This document shows positions 11,701-17,700 of a DNA stretch of 64,000 nucleotides, piece after piece. Made by a program: the position numbers and the translations under genes. Location: NCBI GenBank assembly GCA_905178155.1, contig CAJINV010000001.1, positions 13,842,664-13,906,663 of the forward strand, in the 5' to 3' direction. Under the pieces are notes generated by a model. That model was not told the origin of the DNA and did no database searches. It was given only the letters and a program-made list of their open reading frames with translations. Within the stretch, counting starts at the first letter, position 1, and every line of letters begins with the position of its first letter. The stretch is from Amoebophrya sp. A120. Taxonomy: Eukaryota > Sar > Dinophyceae > Syndiniales > Amoebophryaceae.

Positions 11701-14700
11701 AAGGTTAACTATGACGCCAGCAACCTGCACCCGGACCACGGCAAGCCGGGACATGGCGAGGTGCACACCCGCACGATGGGCGTGGTCAAGTTGACAGACC
11801 CAGTCAACCAGATCCATTGGAAGCTCAACCCGGACCCCCAGACGGCGAAGAGAAATTACGAGCTTGCGGTCGGACTCTGCTGCGACTTTAACCGCATGCA
11901 GCACTGCCAGGTGGACCACCATAATGTCCTGCTGGTGGCGGACTACGTGCAGCTCGAAGGGGGAACCTTTGCGCACAAGTTGGCGGAGGAAAGCCGCCCA
12001 CACTTCGTCGCCAAGTACAAGCTGGCCATCCTTCTCGCCGTCCTTAACGGGGTCTACGGAGAGAATGTGCTTGCGGGTTCTCGGTTGAAGCGCGCAGCCA
12101 GTGGCGTCGGGCTGGACGCCACACCGTCCGCGATCGAAAAGTGGCAAGGCGTGGGCAGCCTGAATGCCATGGACGTCAAAACGGTGGAGGACGTGCTGGT
12201 GGATGTCGCGGCCTTGCGCAACACGCGGGGCAATACGAAGCTGGACAAGGACTTCCTGGCAGGTTGCGACTTCGCGCCGGCCCACGAACTGCTTCAGCTG
12301 GTCAACCGCAGCCCGCAGCTGAAGATCGAGGACGCCCGGCTGGTGAAGTCAGTCTACACCCAAAACCGCTGGAAGCAGGTGGAGGACGCTTACACCGTGA
12401 TGAAGCAGTTCATTGCGGTCCACGACGGGCTGGAGGCCACGGCGGTCACGGATGCCCTGACCAACTTCAAGGTGCAAATCAATGCCATGAGCAAAACGGA
12501 CGCCCTTTGGCATGCCTTGCCCGTTGTGATCTTCCTGACCCAGCAACAGGAGGAAATAATCCGCATGTACGCGCCGCTAGGCGTCCCGACCCTGGCGGCG
12601 CCGATCCGCAGCGCCATGTTCATCGTCAAGCACGCCTGGACCCAGATCACCGCCCTTGTGCCGGCCCGCAAGGCGAGGTTTGGAACCGTCGCCAACCAGG
12701 ACAAGGACCAGGGGCCCAGTAGCTCGGACGATGACACTGTGGAGTCGGGGGACGAACAGGAGAAGAGCGCTGGCAGAAAGCCCCGTGGTGGCAAGCCCAC
12801 CGCGGCGGAGAAGAAGAAGGCGATGAAGCGGGAACGCACGACCCGCAGGGGCAACGGGGCGACGCAGCGTACAAAGCCGCCGGTGGATGACCTCAAGAAG
12901 GACGAGATGTGGGCCCGCATCGTGGACAACCATCCCACCGACCACAATACTGCCATCAACCGGGTCGGCAATGGCCCGGACTCGGGGGCCAGCGCACCGA
13001 TGCGCAAGAGGGACGTCGCGGACAAGATCCGCAAGGACCGGGGCGACCCGGTGTACCGCCGCTCTTGGGACAAGGTCGTAGACTGCTGCTGCATCGATGG
13101 AGTGTATTGGTTCGTGCGGGGAGGTGGCACGATCGAGCCCTCCTGCGTGGCGGAGAGCGAGAAGGCGGAGTGCGGCTCGCCGGACTCCTTCTGCCGAGCG
13201 TGGTCCAACCACAAGTGCAACCGCAGCGGAAAGTGCGAACGCCACCACTGGCTGAAGGTGAAAATCGAGAAGAAAGCGTGGAAGGAAGTCGTGCTGTCGC
13301 AGCGGGGGAACTAGTCAATGGGGCTAGCTCTAGGCATGGCCTTACCGCCTCACCTCTGTGGGACGGGCCGCCACCTCGACTACCTCTGTAGCGAGTGCCG
13401 CCACGCTTTCCACCTCTGTGGGGCGGGCCGTAATACAACCACCAACGGGGTACCCAGACGCGCAGTACGCCTGGAGCGCAAACGTGTTTCATGTAAGTAC
13501 TCGCACGCACCTTGAGCCACAAATTGAACACATGCTGCCCACAGGTTGTTTTTGAAAAAATTAAAAAAATTCAACGCGCTCGGCACTAGCTTCGTGTGGG
13601 GGCAGAACACGTAGCAGGCAGGCGCGCAGCACCCGCGCAACCGCGTACGACGTTGGTAGCAGGGCACCTCTGCAGTTTCTAAGCGTAAACGGCCCGCCAC
13701 CCTTGTGTGGCATCCTCGTACGTTTTTGTTGGTTCCCGAAACATGAAAATGGACAAATTCCCACCCTTTGCAGTAACATGAGTTGAGTTTCTAAGCGTAA
13801 ACGGCCGTGGCCCTTTTGTGCGGTTTTTTGCTGGTTCTCGTAACATGAAAGTAGAGAAATTCCCACGCTTTGCAGTGACAAAAACCGAGTTTCTAAGCGT
13901 AAACGGCCCGACACCCCCGTGCCGCATTTTCGTACGATTTCGTTGGTTCTTAGAACACGGAAGGAGACAAATAGCGACCCTTTGTAGTGTTAGCCTTTTA
14001 GTCTCCAAGCGTAAGCGGGCCACGTTTGTTGTAACTCGTTTGGCCCTTCTTTGCAATTAAACAGAACAAAGCAGGAGCACAGTAGATGCGGCCGCACTCC
14101 GCGTTTGCGGCGGTTGCCACCCGGCCGGACGCCAACCCCTTCGCCACGCAGGCCGCCGCGGGCCCTGAAGCTGCGACGCCGGGCACCGAGGAGTACCAGA
14201 AGCTACTCGATGCGGGCCTGGACGCGACAGTCAACTCCGCGGCCACACTGGAGAAGCGGGAACGGGTCTGGAAGCAATTTCTCCGCTACTGTGCCGCGAG
14301 GGCACCGCCAGTGCTTCCGGGCAACATTGAAGTGAGTCACTTCCGGTACTTCGGGCTGCAGCTGGCCGCCGACGGGGCGCCCAGTCCGAATGACACCATG
14401 GGGCAACTCATCATCAAGGCGATGGACACACCCAACGCCCTAGCACCGGACACGGCGGGGATGCGGGTGATGGAATTCGCCCGCTGCCGCAGGGACGTGA
14501 AAGCCGCCACACAAAAGAACGACCCGACGCGAGCCATCCCGGCATTCCTCACTGCAGATTTCACAACACTGCCGTGGCGGGCGGTGAAGCAGCTCGCGCT
14601 CATGATGCAGCTGGGCACGCGCATGGACACAAACTGCGCCATTCTGCCGGAGGACCTCCGCTACGAGCCCGACCGCCTGCTGGTCTATATTCGCACGGAC

Positions 14701-17700
14701 AAGGTGCGTAGCATGGAGAAGCGCACTGTGGCCATCGGTTGCAACTGTGCGCAGGAGGGTAGCAACGTCGACCGGCAGTGGTGCCTCCTCCACAACGACG
14801 CGCTGCGACCGGTGCCCCTGCCCATTCTGCTGAGCGAGTGGGGCGACGGGCATGGCAACGCAAAGCAGAAGAAGTTCCTCCAGCTCATGGGCTGGACACA
14901 GCAGAGCTTCCGCCGCTACCAAGCGCTAGCAGCCCGGTACTACATCGAAAGGCGCATGCTTACCTTCGACCTGACCGGCTGGATGCGGGGCCGGGGCTGG
15001 GGAAAACTCAGCACCTTCCTGCGGTACTCGGGGGATTTTAGTACCTGGAAGCACTACTTCGCGGAGCGCGCGAAGTGCATGCCGGTGCTGGGCGCCATCC
15101 GGCCGCATGCCGTGGCATCGGTGAAGCAGCTGGCCGCTCACCTACGGTTTTCCGGCGACGTCGTCTTCAAGGATGCAGCCGGCGGGAGCGACCAGGAGTA
15201 CAGTGGGTCAGACGGTGAGCCGGGGAAGCCGGCGGGGCAGGCACAAGAGGGACGGAAGCGCAGCAGTGTGCTGTGCGAGGAAGCGCTGGATCCAGTGGAA
15301 GACGAACCGTTCTTCAGCAAACGGGGCAAATCGGCGGTGCCGAAGCCGCACTACCTGAAGGTGCCGCATGGACTGCCGCCAGGAGTTGCGCCAGCCCTCC
15401 AGCTGGCAAGCGCGCCAGCACCCTCCACGGCCCGGCCCATGAAGACCAAGGCCGCGACGCACAGTAACCGCTCCACCGCTGGAACCAGACCCGCACTACC
15501 GGCCGAGAAGGTCGCCAGCGGCAACCTCTTCATGCACCAGGGCAGACATTACGTGAAGCGGATGGAAGTCTGCCCTGCCTGCCCTCCACATAACGTCACG
15601 AACCGCAAACACCTACGAGAGCCACCCTGTTTACGCGACAAAGCCGGCAAGATTCGCATGGCGGAGTAAAGCCACAGGGCGGCGGGATCCGGATGGAGGC
15701 ACCAGCCACGCGAACTTGGATTTGATGCAGCCTCCGCTGCGCCCGGTGTTGCCACCTCCGTGGAACACTGGAACACGGCCCGGGCCACCTCTGTGGCCGG
15801 GCAGGGGGACGCCTCGCTGCCACCTCTGTGGCACGGGCGTCACGGTGTGGTCCTCGCTGTGCGCCTCGCTGCTGTAGAGCACGGTTTGAATACTGGAACT
15901 TGCGAACGCTACAGACCCGGACCTTTTCTCGCCATTGTGAAGGGTGTGACTCACCAGACAGTACAGAAATAAACGCAGGAACTCCGGCGCCCCGACCACC
16001 CCAGCAGCGGGCAATTTGTGGAAGATTTGTGTTCCGACGAACGGATCACGTGTGAGCAGAGATCAGCACGGCAAATTTGTATCAAAATGAAATGACTCAA
16101 TCAGGTACCAGCAGGGCGGAAACGTGCGCTGGGCGCTCCTGCCGCCAGCCAGGTACCTTAGTTAATACATTTAGGGCATCACATTCTAGGTTACGCAGTC
16201 AGCATGCGGGCGCGCAACCTCGTGAGGACCGGGATGGGGGGACCACCATCTGTGGCCCCATCTTTGTCACCCCGTGGCCAGCCCTCGCCTTAGATAGTTA
16301 GGCCCAGGTAAGCGCCTATACTTAGTTTGTGTTTTGCCGGGCAGTTTCCTAACCCGATGCACGCCCCGAAGGCGGGGCGCGAGTTTAAAAAGAGCAGCCC
16401 CGGAGCCTCCGCTACGAATCCCGCTGGTAGGGTGAAGACCAACGGGCGGAAGCCTCCCAAGCTGCCCTCCCTGCACTGCCGCCCTGTTTGCAGCGACCAA
16501 CGGCGCGCGCGGACCGACCAGCGCGCAAAGCAGTATGTTTGCGTGCTATTTGAGATCCTCGCGTTAGCGTACTTTCACGGCCTTTATTGCGTGCTACAAT
16601 TCCCTGGACCTCCGTGTTGTTGTTGCCCATGACTTGCATGAAAGTTCGGTAGGAGCTCTTAGACCCTCGCGCATGTCACTCGTAGACAGTTAACTTCGGC
16701 CAGCATCTGTATCCCCTTGATCCGCAGTGTGGCGGTTGTGTTTCTACTAAACGACAGGTATAATACCAAAACATGGTCCACCCGACCTGCCCGGCCTCTC
16801 CGCCAGAAGGCCCGGAGACATTCGCACGGCCGTGCACGCAGCTGGCGCATGCGATCTACGAGGCGGTGCGATTTGTGCAAGCGGCGATTGTCATCGATAA
16901 AGCGGCCACAAGACTGCGGGACCGGCTCAAGCAGAACATGCGGGACGCAAAAACGTCACCGTTCCACTGGAAGGAACGCCTCCGCACCGCCATCATTGAG
17001 CTCAAGGAGGTGCAGGCCCGCACGGAGGGACCAAATAAGCAGTTGGTGGAGCAAGACGCTCCGCAGCACCTTCGTCCGGTTCTGACCATGGACGGCATCA
17101 CCCGCAATGTTCTCGCAATGCGGGAGCTGATCGCCCTCATAGGGCACCCGGACGTCGACTTCCCGAACAGGGTGCTCAAGGGCTTTGAGTCGATAGGCAA
17201 CACCGACGCAACGGGCCTCTTCCCAGACGACCCGAAGGCCACGCTGCAAGGACCTGACGACGCCGCGCTCTTCTTCCAGGCCGGGGTAACCCTCCGGACG
17301 CACAAGCCGTCCGGCTTCCCCGACCACTTACTCGATGCCGTACTAGACGAACAACTCGCATTCGTAAAACGCGGGTGGAGCATCCCGGTGGACCCGGAAA
17401 AACTCATATGCCAGCCGGCATATGTATTTCCAAAAGATGAGTCCACGGAAGTGCGGCAGAAGGTGCGCTGCATCGTGGACAGCCGGGCGAAGAACGAGCA
17501 CTCCGTCCTGCGGGAGAAAATTTCTCTCTATGGCACGAGAGTGCTGCAAGAAGTGCTCGCGGGGCTGATGGCGCCCATCGGACAAGAGGGCGCGGCGGCA
17601 CGCATGCCGGTCACCACAACGTCGCGCGGGGCCAATGCCAGCATGCAAGAAAATCTGGCCGCCTACAAACAGTGGCAGGCCGACGGGGAGCAGCGCAAGC

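Noticed and set aside
12390-13220. Minus-strand ORFs opposite the Gag-like ORF
   Set aside because: No domain or start context; they overlap a + strand ORF with consistent codon bias.
13675-14030. CRISPR-like array
   Set aside because: Units are over 100 bp, similar along their length, with no unique spacers, and the sequence lies within a retroelement of a eukaryote.
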